From Streptomyces malaysiensis subsp. samsunensis (GTDB taxonomy: Bacteria > Actinomycetota > Actinomycetes > Streptomycetales > Streptomycetaceae), in contig NZ_JANIIC010000005.1 in the NCBI RefSeq assembly GCF_024519315.1, positions 62,001 through 126,000 of the forward strand: a stretch of 64,000 nt of DNA. The letters are read 5' to 3'. The first letter of the stretch is position 1; every line of letters starts with the position of its first letter. Both the position numbers and the translations under genes were made by a program. The notes beneath the pieces are model-generated. The model did no database searches, had not been told where the DNA came from, and saw nothing but the letters and a program-made list of their open reading frames with translations. This document shows, in pieces, positions 45,591 through 54,404 of this stretch.

Positions 45591-46766
45591 TCAGCCCGTC
45601 GCCGTCGCCCGGTAGGGGCGGAAGAAGGCGCGCAGCTCCTCCGCGTAGAGCTCGGGCTCCTCGAACGGCGCGAAGTGTCCGCCGCGCGCCGGCTCGGTCA
45701 CCCGTACGAGGTTGGTCGTGCGCTCCAGCCAGGCCCGCGGCGGGCGGACGATGTCGCCGCGGAAGAGCGAGAAGCCGGACGGCACCTCGACCCGGCGGGC
45801 GTGCTGCGCGGGCGGGATCGCGGCGTTGGCGTGGTACATGCGCATCGAGGAGCCGATCGTGCCCGTGAGCCAGTAGAGCATCACATTGGTGAGGATCTCG
45901 TCCTTGGTGAAGCTCCGCTCGATATCGCCGTCGCAGTCGCTCCACGCCCGGAGCTTCTCGACGATCCACGCGGCGAGCCCCACCGGTGAGTCGGTGAGCC
46001 CGAAGGCGGCGGTCTGGGGCTTGGTGCGGTGCATGGCGGCGTAGGCGCCCTCGGCCCGGCCCCAGGCCGTGACGGTCTCGAACCAGGCGCGCTCCTCGGG
46101 CGCGAGGTCCGCCGGGTCGCCGGTGTGGACGGGCAGGCCGCCGTCCATACGGTGCACGGCCACCACCCGGTCGGGGTGGTCGAGCCCGAGGTAGCGGCTC
46201 ACATGGCTGCCGACGTCGCCGCCCGCCGCGCCGAACCGCCCGTAGCCGAGGACGTCCATCAGCTCGGCCCACAGCCCGGCGACGGCGATGGAGTCGAGGG
46301 GCGGGCCGGTGGGGCGGTCGGAGTAGCCGTAGCCCGGCATGTCGGGCACCACCACGTCGAACGCGTCGGCGGGGTCGGCGCCGTGCGCGCCGGGGTCGGT
46401 GAGGAGCGGGATGACCTTCGTATAGCGCCAGAACGAGTCCGGCCAGCCGTGGCTGAGGACCAGCGGCAGGGCGGACCCGGCCGGGGCGGCGGCCCGGACG
46501 TGTGCGAAGTGGATCCCGAGGCCGCCGAGCCGGACACGGAAGCGGGGCAGCCGGGCGAGCGCCGCCTCCTCCGCCGCCCAGTCGAAGCCGTCCGCCCAGT
46601 AGGCGACGAGTTCGCGGAGGTAGTCCAGGTCGGTTCCGAGCGACCACCCGGCGTCCTCGGGCGTGTCCGGCCAGCGGGTCGCGCGCAGCCGTGTGCGGAG
46701 GTCCTCGAGCGCCACGGGGGCGGTTCGCGGGGTGAACGGCTCGGGGCGGGGCGGGGCGTCCGGCAT
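45591..46766 (-). CDS. epoxide hydrolase, EPHX1-like
   Basis: A 391-residue protein. It has the N-terminal EHN domain (PVALEDLRTRLRATRWPD... GTDLDYLRELVAYW), oxyanion motif HGWPDSFW, catalytic nucleophile Asp in GGDVGSHVSRYL, and the His in ARGGHFAPFEEPEL. Cap-domain tyrosines (for example AYAAMHRTKPQT region and YWLTGTIGSSMRMY) would activate the epoxide. Cytoplasmic. It converges on the monooxygenase-reductase gene with 30 bp between stops. Arene epoxide detoxification is plausible. Confidence 0.9.
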   Translation of the reverse strand: MPDAPPRPEPFTPRTAPVALEDLRTRLRATRWPDTPEDAGWSLGTDLDYLRELVAYWADGFDWAAEEAALARLPRFRVRLGGLGIHFAHVRAAAPAGSALPLVLSHGWPDSFWRYTKVIPLLTDPGAHGADPADAFDVVVPDMPGYGYSDRPTGPPLDSIAVAGLWAELMDVLGYGRFGAAGGDVGSHVSRYLGLDHPDRVVAVHRMDGGLPVHTGDPADLAPEERAWFETVTAWGRAEGAYAAMHRTKPQTAAFGLTDSPVGLAAWIVEKLRAWSDCDGDIERSFTKDEILTNVMLYWLTGTIGSSMRMYHANAAIPPAQHARRVEVPSGFSLFRGDIVRPPRAWLERTTNLVRVTEPARGGHFAPFEEPELYAEELRAFFRPYRATATG

Positions 46767-46844
46767 GGCACGTACCCTACAAGCCGCGCCCCTCCGCCCC
46801 GCTGCGCCGCCCCGCTGCTCCGCCGGTGTGCCGAGCGCCCCGTG

Positions 46845-47864
46845 TCAGTCGTCGGGGATGCCGGAGCCGCCGAGGGCGGGCACGGTCCTCTCCGGCCGGG
46901 CCAGGGAGCGGGCGCCGATGCGGAACTGTTCGAGCTGGTCGAGGATGGTCCGGCCGACCGGGAGATGGCCCCAGTCGCTGATGCTCCGGTAGGTGGTGGG
47001 CTCCCAGGTGGTCTCGTCGATGACGATGGGGTTCCAGCCGACCTCCCATTCGAAGCCCGAGGGGGTGCGGGCGTAGTAGGACAGCTCCTTGTCGTTGGTG
47101 TGCCGGCCGATCGAGAGGGACATGTCGAAGCCGAGTTCATGGACGCGCTGATAGCTCCGGGCGACGTCGTCCAGCGTGGCCGCCTGGATGTTGAGGTGCT
47201 GGACGCGGGTGGGGATCGGGTCGAGCGGCAGGCCGCGCACCGCCGCGACGGCGACGGAGTGATGGCGTTCGTTGACGCGCAGAAAGCGGATCCTCAGCTT
47301 GACGCCGCTGATCGTCTCCTCGACGTAGTCGGTCGGACGGGCGTCGAAGACGGCGTTGAAGTAGCCGCGGACCCGCGTCGGCCTGGTGGAGGTCAGCGCG
47401 ATATGGCCCATGCCGAGGTCGCCGGTGACAAAGCCCGAGGCGAGCATGTGCAGGGGTGCCGCCGAGGTCACGGGGGTGGTGTAGATCTCCTGCGCGATGC
47501 CCTTGGGGCCGGGGAAGCGCAGCAGCCGTTCGACACCGCGCAGGGCGGCTTCCTCGTCGGTTCCGACGGCGAGGGGGACACCGTGGGCGCGGATACGGGC
47601 CTCGATCCGCTCGAAGGCGGTGTGGTCGACGATATGCCAGCCGGTGGCGACGACGTCCTCGGCCGGGCCGCGCCGGATGAGGAAGCGGCACTCCTGGTCG
47701 TCGATGCGGAAGCGCATCAGATCGCGGGAGAGGGCGTCGTGGTGCATGCCGATGGCGTCGGTGCCGAATCGGCGCCAGTCGGCGAAGCGGCCTGTCTCGA
47801 TGACGATGTAGCCGAGGTGGACGGCGCCGAACACGGAGCCGGATTCGGAAGCGGTGGCGGTCAT
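46845..47864 (-). CDS. extradiol ring-cleavage dioxygenase (VOC fold, BphC-like)
   Basis: A 339-residue type I extradiol dioxygenase with two VOC domains. The catalytic C-terminal domain shows the Fe(II) triad: His in GDLGMGHIALTS, His in RVQHLNIQ, Glu in GFEWEVGW, plus SIGRHTNDKELSYYARTPSG with the conserved His and Tyr. It would cleave a catechol next to one hydroxyl. Its ATG overlaps the stop of the preceding alpha/beta hydrolase (ATGA), the typical pairing with a meta-cleavage-product hydrolase. Substrate could be a bicyclic or steroid-type catechol, by analogy with BphC/HsaC. Confidence 0.9.
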   Translation of the reverse strand: MTATASESGSVFGAVHLGYIVIETGRFADWRRFGTDAIGMHHDALSRDLMRFRIDDQECRFLIRRGPAEDVVATGWHIVDHTAFERIEARIRAHGVPLAVGTDEEAALRGVERLLRFPGPKGIAQEIYTTPVTSAAPLHMLASGFVTGDLGMGHIALTSTRPTRVRGYFNAVFDARPTDYVEETISGVKLRIRFLRVNERHHSVAVAAVRGLPLDPIPTRVQHLNIQAATLDDVARSYQRVHELGFDMSLSIGRHTNDKELSYYARTPSGFEWEVGWNPIVIDETTWEPTTYRSISDWGHLPVGRTILDQLEQFRIGARSLARPERTVPALGGSGIPDD

Positions 47865-48257
47865 CGGCGGCCCGCCAGGAAGTCGGCGCAGAGCCGGTTG
47901 AAGAGTTCGGCGCGTTCGAACTGCACCCAGTGGCCGGTGTTGGCCACCAGGTACAGATCGCAGTTGGGCATGCGCTCGGCGAGCATGCGTCCGCCGCTGG
48001 GCCGGTTGACCTTGTCCTGCGCACCCCACAGGACGAGGGTGGGCACGGGCAGCCGGTTCAGCCGCCGGTCACGGGTGAAGTCCATCCGCACCAGCGTGCG
48101 CAGGGCGTGCGGCCCGGAGGGGCGGCGCAGCGGTGGCGAGGCGACCACTTCGGGGTCGATGCTGGCCCGGTACCGCTCGTCGATGGCGGAGTCCGGTATG
48201 TCGGCGGCGTTGAAGACGAGGTAGTCGCGGATGAACGTCTCCAGCTTCTGCCGCGAC
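47861..48257 (-). pseudogene. C-terminal half of a meta-cleavage-product hydrolase
   Basis: The frame ending at 47861 contains LETFIRDYLVFN, VPTLVLWGAQDKVNRPSGG (acid residue strand) and YLVANTGHWVQFERAELFN (catalytic His), the second half of a BphD/HsaD-type alpha/beta hydrolase. The N-terminal half with oxyanion hole and nucleophile serine is missing. At about 48258 the sequence changes to a molybdopterin oxidoreductase in the same orientation. The residual ~130 codons cannot form an active enzyme. Confidence 0.78.
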
Positions 48258-49010
48258 GGTGTGCGTGGCGATGAACTCCGGGTCCGTATGTCCGTCGGTG
48301 TGCAGCAGATGCAGCAGACCGTTCAGCAACGCCAGATCCGTACCCGGCTTGATCTGCAAGAACAGATCGGCCTTCGCCGCGGTGGCGGTGCGGCGCGGAT
48401 CGACGACGATCAGCTTCGCGCCCGCCGACTTCATCCGGTCCCTCATGCGCAGGTACAGGATCGGATGGCAGTCGGCCATGTTGGAGCCGATGACGAAGAA
48501 GACATCGGCCTTGTCGAAGTCCTGATACGAACCGGGTGGTCCATCGGCGCCGAGCGAGAGCTTGTAGCCGGTGCCGGCGCCGGCCATGCACAGCCGGGAG
48601 TTCGACTCGATCTGATTGGTCCGGATGAACCCCTTGGCCAGCTTGTTCGCGAGGTACTGCGCCTCCAGGCTCATCTGGCCGGAGACATAGAGGGCGATCG
48701 CGTCCGGCCCGTGCTCGTCGACGATCGCCCGCAGCCGGTGCGCCGTCCGGGCGATCGCCTCGTCCACGGGCACCGGCACCGGCGCCTCCTCGCGCCGCGG
48801 ACGCCGCAGCGCCCCCGTCAGGCGCCCGGGGGCGGCGAGCATATCGGCGGTGGTGGCGCCCTTGGTGCACAGCCGGCCGTAGTTCGCGGGGTGTTCCCTG
48901 TCCCCGGATGCCTTCAGGACGGTACGCCGCCCGTCCGGTCCCATGCCGACGTCGAGGACCATGCCGCAGCCCACCCCGCAGTACGAGCAGACCGTCCGGA
49001 CCCTCGTCAT
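48258..49010 (-). pseudogene. N-terminal third of a molybdopterin oxidoreductase (formate dehydrogenase/nitrate reductase family)
   Basis: ATG at 49010 begins TRVRTVCSYCGVGCGMVLDV, a [4Fe-4S] motif C-x2-C-x3-C with the fourth Cys in YGRLCTKGATT. The molybdopterin domain follows (YVSGQMSLEAQYLANKLAKG, SNSRLCMAGAGTGYKLSLGA, FFVIGSNMADCHPI, VVDPRRTATAAKAD). It stops at EFIATHT near 48262. About 250 of more than 700 residues remain, without the C-terminal cofactor-binding domain. Non-functional by truncation. Confidence 0.8.
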
Positions 49011-49240
49011 GCCCTCGCTCCGCGAGCCCGGCGCGACCACGGGCGCCTCCTTTTCGTGTGCTCGGCCTGTTCGTGTGTTCGGCCTGGTCCCACCCTCCGG
49101 GACCGTACACACCTCTGATTACACGCATGTCTCTCCGGCCGATCACCCGGGGTTACGCCCACCGCACACGGCCCGGCGGGCGGCTGTGAACGCGACGGCT
49201 CGGCGTCCGGCGGTTCGAGAGCCGCATGCCGCCCACCGCT

Positions 49241-50074
49241 TCACGGTTTCGGCGGCCGTCGCAGAAAGCGGATGACCGGGTGGCCCGGATCATGGGTGAC
49301 ATCGGCCCGGACACCGTAGACCCGCTTGATCAGGGACGGGGTCAGCACATCGGCGGGGGTGCCCTCGGCCACGACATGTCCCTCGCGCAGCACGAGCAGG
49401 CGATCGCAGTACATCGCGGCGAGGTTGAGGTCGTGGAGGGCGATCAGGGTGGCTATGGGCAGACCCACGACGAGGTCGAGCAGGTCGAGTTGGTGCTGGA
49501 TGTCGAGGTGGTTGGTCGGCTCGTCGAGCAGGAGTTCACGCGGTTCCTGGGCGAGGGCACGGGCGATCTGGGCACGCTGGCGTTCGCCACCGGAGAGGGT
49601 GTGCCACGACTGACCGGCCCGGTCGGTCAGGCCGGTGCGCTCCAAAGCCGCGTCGACGGCCCGGGTGTCCACGGCGGAGGCAGCGGACCAGGCGCGCCGG
49701 TGCGGAATACGGCCGAGGGCCACGACCTCGCGCACGGTCAGCTCGGTCTGGGTGTGGGCGTGCTGTTCGACGGTGGCGATACGGCGGGCCGTGGCGCGGC
49801 GGCCGACCTGTGGCAGTGTGCGGCCGTCCAGGGTGACGACTCCGGCGGAGGGGGCGAGGAGCCCGGCGAGCAGCCGCAACAGGGTCGACTTCCCCGAGCC
49901 GTTGGGGCCGAGCAGGCCCACCGTCTCGCCGGGGCGCAGGGTGAGGGTGACACCGTCGAGGATGAGCCGGTCGTGGGTGCGGCGGCCGACGTGGTCGGCG
50001 CGGAGTCCGGGCGCCGCTTCGGCGGTGGCGGGGGATTCGGCGGTGGCGGGGCGTCCCGCCGTGGAGTCGTTCAC
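49241..50074 (-). CDS. BtuD/FecE-type ABC importer ATPase
   Basis: A 277-residue ATPase: Walker A GPNGSGKST, Q-loop EQHAHTQTE, signature LSGGERQRAQIARALAQ, Walker B LLLDEPTNHLD, H-loop ALHDLNLA. This is the standard pattern of iron-siderophore/cobalamin importers. GTG at 50074 overlaps the permease stop (GTGA). Because the operon begins with a cobalamin riboswitch, the importer most likely takes up cobalamin or another corrinoid rather than a siderophore. An alternative is cobalt chelate uptake. Confidence 0.92.
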   Translation of the reverse strand: MNDSTAGRPATAESPATAEAAPGLRADHVGRRTHDRLILDGVTLTLRPGETVGLLGPNGSGKSTLLRLLAGLLAPSAGVVTLDGRTLPQVGRRATARRIATVEQHAHTQTELTVREVVALGRIPHRRAWSAASAVDTRAVDAALERTGLTDRAGQSWHTLSGGERQRAQIARALAQEPRELLLDEPTNHLDIQHQLDLLDLVVGLPIATLIALHDLNLAAMYCDRLLVLREGHVVAEGTPADVLTPSLIKRVYGVRADVTHDPGHPVIRFLRRPPKP

Positions 50075-51084
50075 GTCTTCCTCCGGCCGCGGTGGAGCAC
50101 GGCCACGAAGGCCGGTACGCCGATGAGGGACGTCACCACGCCCACCGGGACCTCCTGGGGGTCGATGACGGTACGGGCTGCGGTGTCCACCCACACCAGG
50201 AAGATGGCTCCGGCCAGTGCGGTGACCGGGAGCAGCCGGACATGGCCGGGGCCGGTGAGGGCGCGGGTGGCGTGCGGGAGGACCAGGCCGACGAAGCCGA
50301 TGGCCCCGGCGCAGCTGACCAGGGTCGCGGTGAGCAGCGCGACCGCGCACAGCAGGACGAGACGGGTACGGGCCACCCGTACGCCGAGCGCTGCCGCGGC
50401 CTCCTCCCCGAAGGCGAACGCGTCCAGGGTGCGGGCGTGCCCGAGACAGACCGCGAGCACGGCGGCCAGGACGGCGGCGCACAGCAGCACATCGCCCCAC
50501 CCGGCGCCGGTGAGCGAGCCGAGCAGCCAGAACAGCACGCCCCGGGTGGTCTCGGCGTCCGCGGAGGTGAGCACGGTGAACGAGGTCAGCGCGGAGAACA
50601 GCTGCATGGCGGCCACCCCGGACAGCACCACGCGGTCGGTGCTGCCGCCGAGGCTGTGGCTGAGCGCCAGGACCAGGCCGAAGGAGAGCAGCGCACCGGT
50701 GAACGCGCCCGCCGACAGCGATACGGCCCCGCCGCCCACCCCGAGGACGACCACGGCGACGGCTCCGGTGGAGGCGCCGGAGGACACCCCGAGGACGAAC
50801 GGGTCGGCCAGCGGATTGCGCAGCAGCGACTGCATCACGGCCCCGCAGAGGGCCAGGCCCGCCCCGCACACCGCGGCGAGCAGTGTGCGGGGCATGCGCA
50901 GGTTCCACACGATGCCGTCGCGCAGTGGCGGCAACGTGCTCTCGCCCAGGCCGAGATGGGCGCTGACCGCCGCCCATACGTCGGCCGTGGAGATGTCGGC
51001 GGGGCCGATGGTCACGGCGAAGGCGACCGACGCGAGCAGCGCGGCCACGCCTCCCGCGAGCAGCGGCAGGAGGCGGGCGCTCAC
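50071..51084 (-). CDS. BtuC/FecCD-type ABC importer permease
   Basis: A 337-residue permease with about nine or ten transmembrane helices. Family motifs are RMPRTLLAAVCGAGLALCGAVMQ and LLRNPLADPFVLGVSSGA, followed by GAIGFVGLVLPHATRAL and a C-terminal IGVPAFVAVLHRGRR. GTG start overlapping the binding-protein stop by 4 bp. Second gene of the riboswitch-led operon. Confidence 0.93.
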   Translation of the reverse strand: MSARLLPLLAGGVAALLASVAFAVTIGPADISTADVWAAVSAHLGLGESTLPPLRDGIVWNLRMPRTLLAAVCGAGLALCGAVMQSLLRNPLADPFVLGVSSGASTGAVAVVVLGVGGGAVSLSAGAFTGALLSFGLVLALSHSLGGSTDRVVLSGVAAMQLFSALTSFTVLTSADAETTRGVLFWLLGSLTGAGWGDVLLCAAVLAAVLAVCLGHARTLDAFAFGEEAAAALGVRVARTRLVLLCAVALLTATLVSCAGAIGFVGLVLPHATRALTGPGHVRLLPVTALAGAIFLVWVDTAARTVIDPQEVPVGVVTSLIGVPAFVAVLHRGRRKT

Positions 51085-52127
51085 CTGGCGAGACCGAAGT
51101 CGCGCAGTCCCGCGGCGACCTGCTCGACCCCCTCGACCGTGCGCAGGGACGGGTTCATGGCCTGCCCGCTCAGCAGGATGTACCGCTTCTTCTTCACCGC
51201 GGTGAGGTTGCGGGTGGCGGGGTGGGTCCGCAGGAAACGCATCTTGGCCTCGGCGGTCTCCGCGGTCTGCTGCTTGCGCGTGAGATCGCCGAGGACGATG
51301 ACGTCCGGGTCGCGGTCGGCCACGGTCTCCCAGTTGATCTGCGGCCACTCGTCGTGGGTGTCGGAGAAGGCGTTCTCCGCCCCGACGGCCCGGGTGATGG
51401 CGCCCGGCGCGCCGCAGCAGCCGGCGAGGTACGGCGACTGGGAGTTGGCGAACCAGTACATGAGAGAGACACCGGAGGCGTCCAGGCCCTCGGTGGCCGT
51501 ACGAACACGCCGCTTCAACTCGGCGACCAGCTTCTCGCCGCGCTCGTCGACACCGAAGGCGTGGGCCAAGTCGCGTATTTCGCCGTAGACCACGCCCAAG
51601 GTGAGTGGCCTGCCGCGGGAGCCGTCGCCACCACTGTCGGGGTCCCTGCCCGCCGAGCAGTCGGACGGCGAGACATAGGTGGGCACACCCAGCTTCTCGA
51701 ACTGCTCACGGGTGGCCACACCGCCCTTGCCGAGGGTGGAGACGAACGAGGCGGTGACGAAGTCGGGTTCGGCGTCCAGGGCCTTCTCGAAGGACGGCGC
51801 GTTGTCCGCCAGCCGCTCCACCGTCGCGTTGGCCTTCTCCAGGCCCTTCAGCACCGGGTCGGTCCACATGGCCGTCCCCGCCAGGCGGTCGGCGAGGCCG
51901 AGGGAGAGCAGGATCTCCGTGGTGCCCTGATTGAGCGAGACGGCCCGCTTCGGGGCGGACGTCAACGTGGTTCTGTGGCCGCAGTTGTCGATCGTGCGCG
52001 GATAGCCCGAACCGGCGGGCTTTCCGGCGTCGGCGGTGTCACGGCCGGAGCCACCGCATGCGGTGAGCAGCAGGGCAGGGGCGAGCAGGAGGGCCGCGGT
52101 GCGGCGGGCGGAGCTGAGCACGGGCAT
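51081..52127 (-). CDS. BtuF-type corrinoid-binding lipoprotein
   Basis: A 348-residue solute-binding lipoprotein. The signal peptide ends in LLLTAC (lipobox). The FecB/BtuF-like two-lobe domain has TTEILLSLGLADRLAGTA near the first lobe, VTASFVSTL, and DVIVLGDLTRKQQ. A Cys pair in LAGCCGAPG is unusual for the family. ATG at 52127, about 70 bp from the riboswitch 3' end. First gene of the importer operon. Confidence 0.9.
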   Translation of the reverse strand: MPVLSSARRTAALLLAPALLLTACGGSGRDTADAGKPAGSGYPRTIDNCGHRTTLTSAPKRAVSLNQGTTEILLSLGLADRLAGTAMWTDPVLKGLEKANATVERLADNAPSFEKALDAEPDFVTASFVSTLGKGGVATREQFEKLGVPTYVSPSDCSAGRDPDSGGDGSRGRPLTLGVVYGEIRDLAHAFGVDERGEKLVAELKRRVRTATEGLDASGVSLMYWFANSQSPYLAGCCGAPGAITRAVGAENAFSDTHDEWPQINWETVADRDPDVIVLGDLTRKQQTAETAEAKMRFLRTHPATRNLTAVKKKRYILLSGQAMNPSLRTVEGVEQVAAGLRDFGLAR

Positions 52128-52195
52128 GCCTCGGGGTCGGGGCTCGTACGCGGAGCCTGGCCTACGGACGTCCCTCCGCGCACAGGGGCACGGAG

Positions 52196-52400
52196 GTGCC
52201 AGCAGGTCTTCGGACTCGGGTTCGTCCGGACGGGGCGCCTTCCCGGTGCTCGTCCGCGGCGGCCTCGCGGCCGTCACGGACTCCTCCCAGTGGCATCACA
52301 TGCCCCGCCCGTCCCCCTCACCGCTGCGCGTCAGCTCCGGATTCACACCGGATTCCCTGGCCTCGGATGTGGCACGACTGGCTCCCCGAGCCTATCAAGA
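52196..52400 (-). ncRNA. cobalamin riboswitch upstream of the BtuFCD-type operon
   Basis: Read on the minus strand the leader has GAGGCCAGGGAATCCGGTGT then GAATCCGGAGCTGACGCGCA and GCGGTGAG. Near its 3' end it carries the B12-box GAGTCCGAAGACCTGCTGGC (52197-52216). These are the conserved core elements of cobalamin riboswitches, as in front of metE. Control of the importer by cobalamin level follows. 5' limit approximate. Confidence 0.9.
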
Positions 52401-52455
52401 GGGGTCGGTCGCAAGGGCCGGTCGTGGAAGCAGGTGGAATCGTGGGCCGAGCAGG

Positions 52456-53379
52456 TCAGTTCGGCCGTCGGCGGGCCTGTCGCACCTCGCGGTCGACGGC
52501 CCAGACATCGCCGACAGGGCCGAGGTGGCCGAGCTTGTCGGGGTTGGACACCGTGCGGACGGTCTGGATACGCCCGTCGAGCACATCGAGGGCCAGGGTG
52601 TGGAGCACCTTGCCGTCCCGGTCGTGGAAGATCGCCCCGGGCTGGCCGTTGACCTCATGCGGCTCGAACGACACATCCACCCGGAACAGCCAGGGGAAGG
52701 CCGTGCCCAGCAACCGGGCCACCTTCTCCGCGCCCACGACGGCCTTCGCCAGCTGCGGGGCCTTGCCGCCACCGTCCCCGACCAGCCGCACATCGGCGGC
52801 CAGCAGATTCCGCAGCCCGCCCACATCGCCGTCCGTCAGCGCGTCGAAGAACCGCGTGGCCAGCTCCTGCCGCTCCCGCCGGTCCGCCTCGAACCGCGGC
52901 CGCCCGGCCTCCATATGCCGCCGCGCCCGCACCAGCAGCTGCCGGCATGCCGCCTCCGAGCGCCCCACCGCCGTGGCGATCTCGTCGAACCCGAAGGCGA
53001 ACACCTCCCGCAGCACGAACACCGCCCGCTCCAGCGGGCTGAGCCGCTCCAGCAGCAGCAACGCCGCCATCGACACCGAGTCGGCCAGCTCCACCGCGCG
53101 GGCCGGATCCTGATACGGGTCCCTGAGCAGTGGCTCGGGGAACCACGGGCCCATGTACTCCTCCCGTCGCACCCGGGCGGAGCGCAGCACATCGATGGAG
53201 ATCCGCGTCACCGCGGCCGACAGAAACGCCTTCGTCGACGTGGGCCGGGTCGCCGAGCCGTCGAAGCGCAGCCAGGTCTCCTGCACCGCGTCCTCGGCCT
53301 CGCTCACACTGCCCAGAATCCGATAGGCGATCGAGAACAGCAGCGGCCGCAGCTCCTCGAACTCCTCGACCTTGCTCAC
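52456..53379 (-). CDS. sigJ: ECF sigma factor of the ECF41 group (SigJ-like)
   Basis: A 307-residue sigma factor. Region 2 is ELRPLLFSIAYRILGSVSEAEDAVQ, region 4 is LSPLERAVFVLREVFAFGFD and DEIATAVGRSEAACRQLLVRARR. The ECF41-specific SnoaL-like C-terminal extension (about 200-290) carries the group's signatures: W-F-P-E-P-L (between domains), GDGGGK, and NPDKLGHL at the end. The extension acts as a built-in regulator in characterised members. GTG 53379 is chosen because GGGGAG precedes it and the sequence starts SKVEEFEELRP. It follows the AhpD-like gene on the same strand. Confidence 0.93.
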   Translation of the reverse strand: MSKVEEFEELRPLLFSIAYRILGSVSEAEDAVQETWLRFDGSATRPTSTKAFLSAAVTRISIDVLRSARVRREEYMGPWFPEPLLRDPYQDPARAVELADSVSMAALLLLERLSPLERAVFVLREVFAFGFDEIATAVGRSEAACRQLLVRARRHMEAGRPRFEADRRERQELATRFFDALTDGDVGGLRNLLAADVRLVGDGGGKAPQLAKAVVGAEKVARLLGTAFPWLFRVDVSFEPHEVNGQPGAIFHDRDGKVLHTLALDVLDGRIQTVRTVSNPDKLGHLGPVGDVWAVDREVRQARRRPN

Positions 53380-53419
53380 ACGGCTCCCCTCCCCCGGGTC
53401 CCCCTGAACCACCGGCGGG

Positions 53420-53890
53420 TCAGAACTGCCCGACCTGGTAGTCGCCGGCCGGCTGCTGGGTGATGATGTTCAGCCGGTTCACCATGTTCATGAACGAGAC
53501 CATGATCACCAGAGCGGTGAGCTGCTCCTCGTCGTAGTACTTGGCGGCATTCGCCCACACCTCGTCGCTGACCCCGACGGCCGCGTCCGCGACCCGGGTC
53601 CCCTCCTCCGCCAGCGCCAGCGCGGCGCGCTCGGCCTCGGTGAAGACCGTGGCCTCGCGCCATACCGCCACCAGGTTCAGCCGCACCGCGGTCTCACCGG
53701 CCGCGGCGGCCTCCTTGGTGTGCATGTCGACACAGACGGCGCAGCCGTTGATCTGGCTCACCCGAAGCGCCGCCAGCTCCTGCGTAGCGGCCGGCAGCGG
53801 CGAGTCCTTGACCGCCCTGCCCGCCGTCATCACGGGCTTGAGGATCTTGCCGGCGGTGACGCTGTCGAAGTAGTTCAGTCGCGCGTCCAT
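53420..53890 (-). CDS. AhpD-like carboxymuconolactone decarboxylase family protein
   Basis: A 156-residue alkylhydroperoxidase-like protein. It has the AhpD active site C50-A-V-C53 with H57 (INGCAVCVDMHTK), and the CMD fold helices FTEAERAALALAEEG and VSDEVWANAAKYYDEEQLTAL. ECF41 sigma genes are classically paired with such COE proteins. Here the pair is arranged COE then sigma on the minus strand, with an ECF41 promoter 40-66 bp upstream of its ATG. It probably removes peroxides or other oxidised small molecules. Confidence 0.93.
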   Translation of the reverse strand: MDARLNYFDSVTAGKILKPVMTAGRAVKDSPLPAATQELAALRVSQINGCAVCVDMHTKEAAAAGETAVRLNLVAVWREATVFTEAERAALALAEEGTRVADAAVGVSDEVWANAAKYYDEEQLTALVIMVSFMNMVNRLNIITQQPAGDYQVGQF

Positions 53891-53929
53891 GATGTACTCC
53901 TCCGCGGTTGTCAGTGGCTACACCCCTGA

Positions 53930-53956
53930 GACGGGGTAGCCCGACCCCCTGTGACA
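53930..53956 (-). promoter_or_regulatory. ECF41-type promoter of the AhpD-like/sigma operon
   Basis: Reading the minus strand: TGTCACA (53956-53950), a 16-bp spacer, then CGTC (53933-53930). This exactly matches the published ECF41 target consensus TGTCACA-N16-CGTC. It starts the operon encoding the AhpD-like protein and the ECF41 sigma factor, so autoregulation is expected. Confidence 0.85.
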
Positions 53957-54404
53957 TCGCCGGCTGTGACCTGCGTCTCCCCGCCCCCAAGCGCGCTGAC
54001 GGCGTGGACCCAGACCCCGACGCGGGGAGTTCGCCGCCGACCGCGACGATCGGCAGCGCTCTCGGATGGGTGCTAAGCGGATCGGCGGAAGTCGACTGCG
54101 GTTCGGTGGCGCCCCGAAGGGGCGCGGCGCTGTGTCGATGTGCGGCTGCGCCGCGTGGGCGCGACCAGCCACGACGGCGCCGCGGACAATCGCCGGCAGG
54201 TCATAGCACTCCCAGCGGAGCGCTTAGCGCTCCGGCGGAGATCCATCACGCTCCCTCCGGGACGCGTATCCCGGAGGGAGCGACGGCACTTCGCGCATCA
54301 CATACGCCATCCATGACCGCTCGGATCCGGCCAGTTGTACGCTACGGCTCGGGCCGATCAACTCGGCCCGGCCAACGGGGATACAGCGGGAGGCAGAGGC
54401 CATC
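53957..54404. other. intergenic region with two strong palindromes, no gene
   Basis: GGAGCGCT-T-AGCGCTCC (54217-54233) is a perfect palindrome around AGCGCT. CGCTCCCTCCGGGA (54249-54262) pairs perfectly over 14 bp with TCCCGGAGGGAGCG (54269-54282). The second could be a terminator on either strand, but there is no gene ending nearby. Perhaps they mark a lost gene or an operator for the membrane protein downstream. Confidence 0.45.

Noticed and set aside
49241..52127. Siderophore uptake operon
   Set aside because: The FecCD-type permease would permit it, but the cobalamin riboswitch in front makes corrinoid uptake the better reading.
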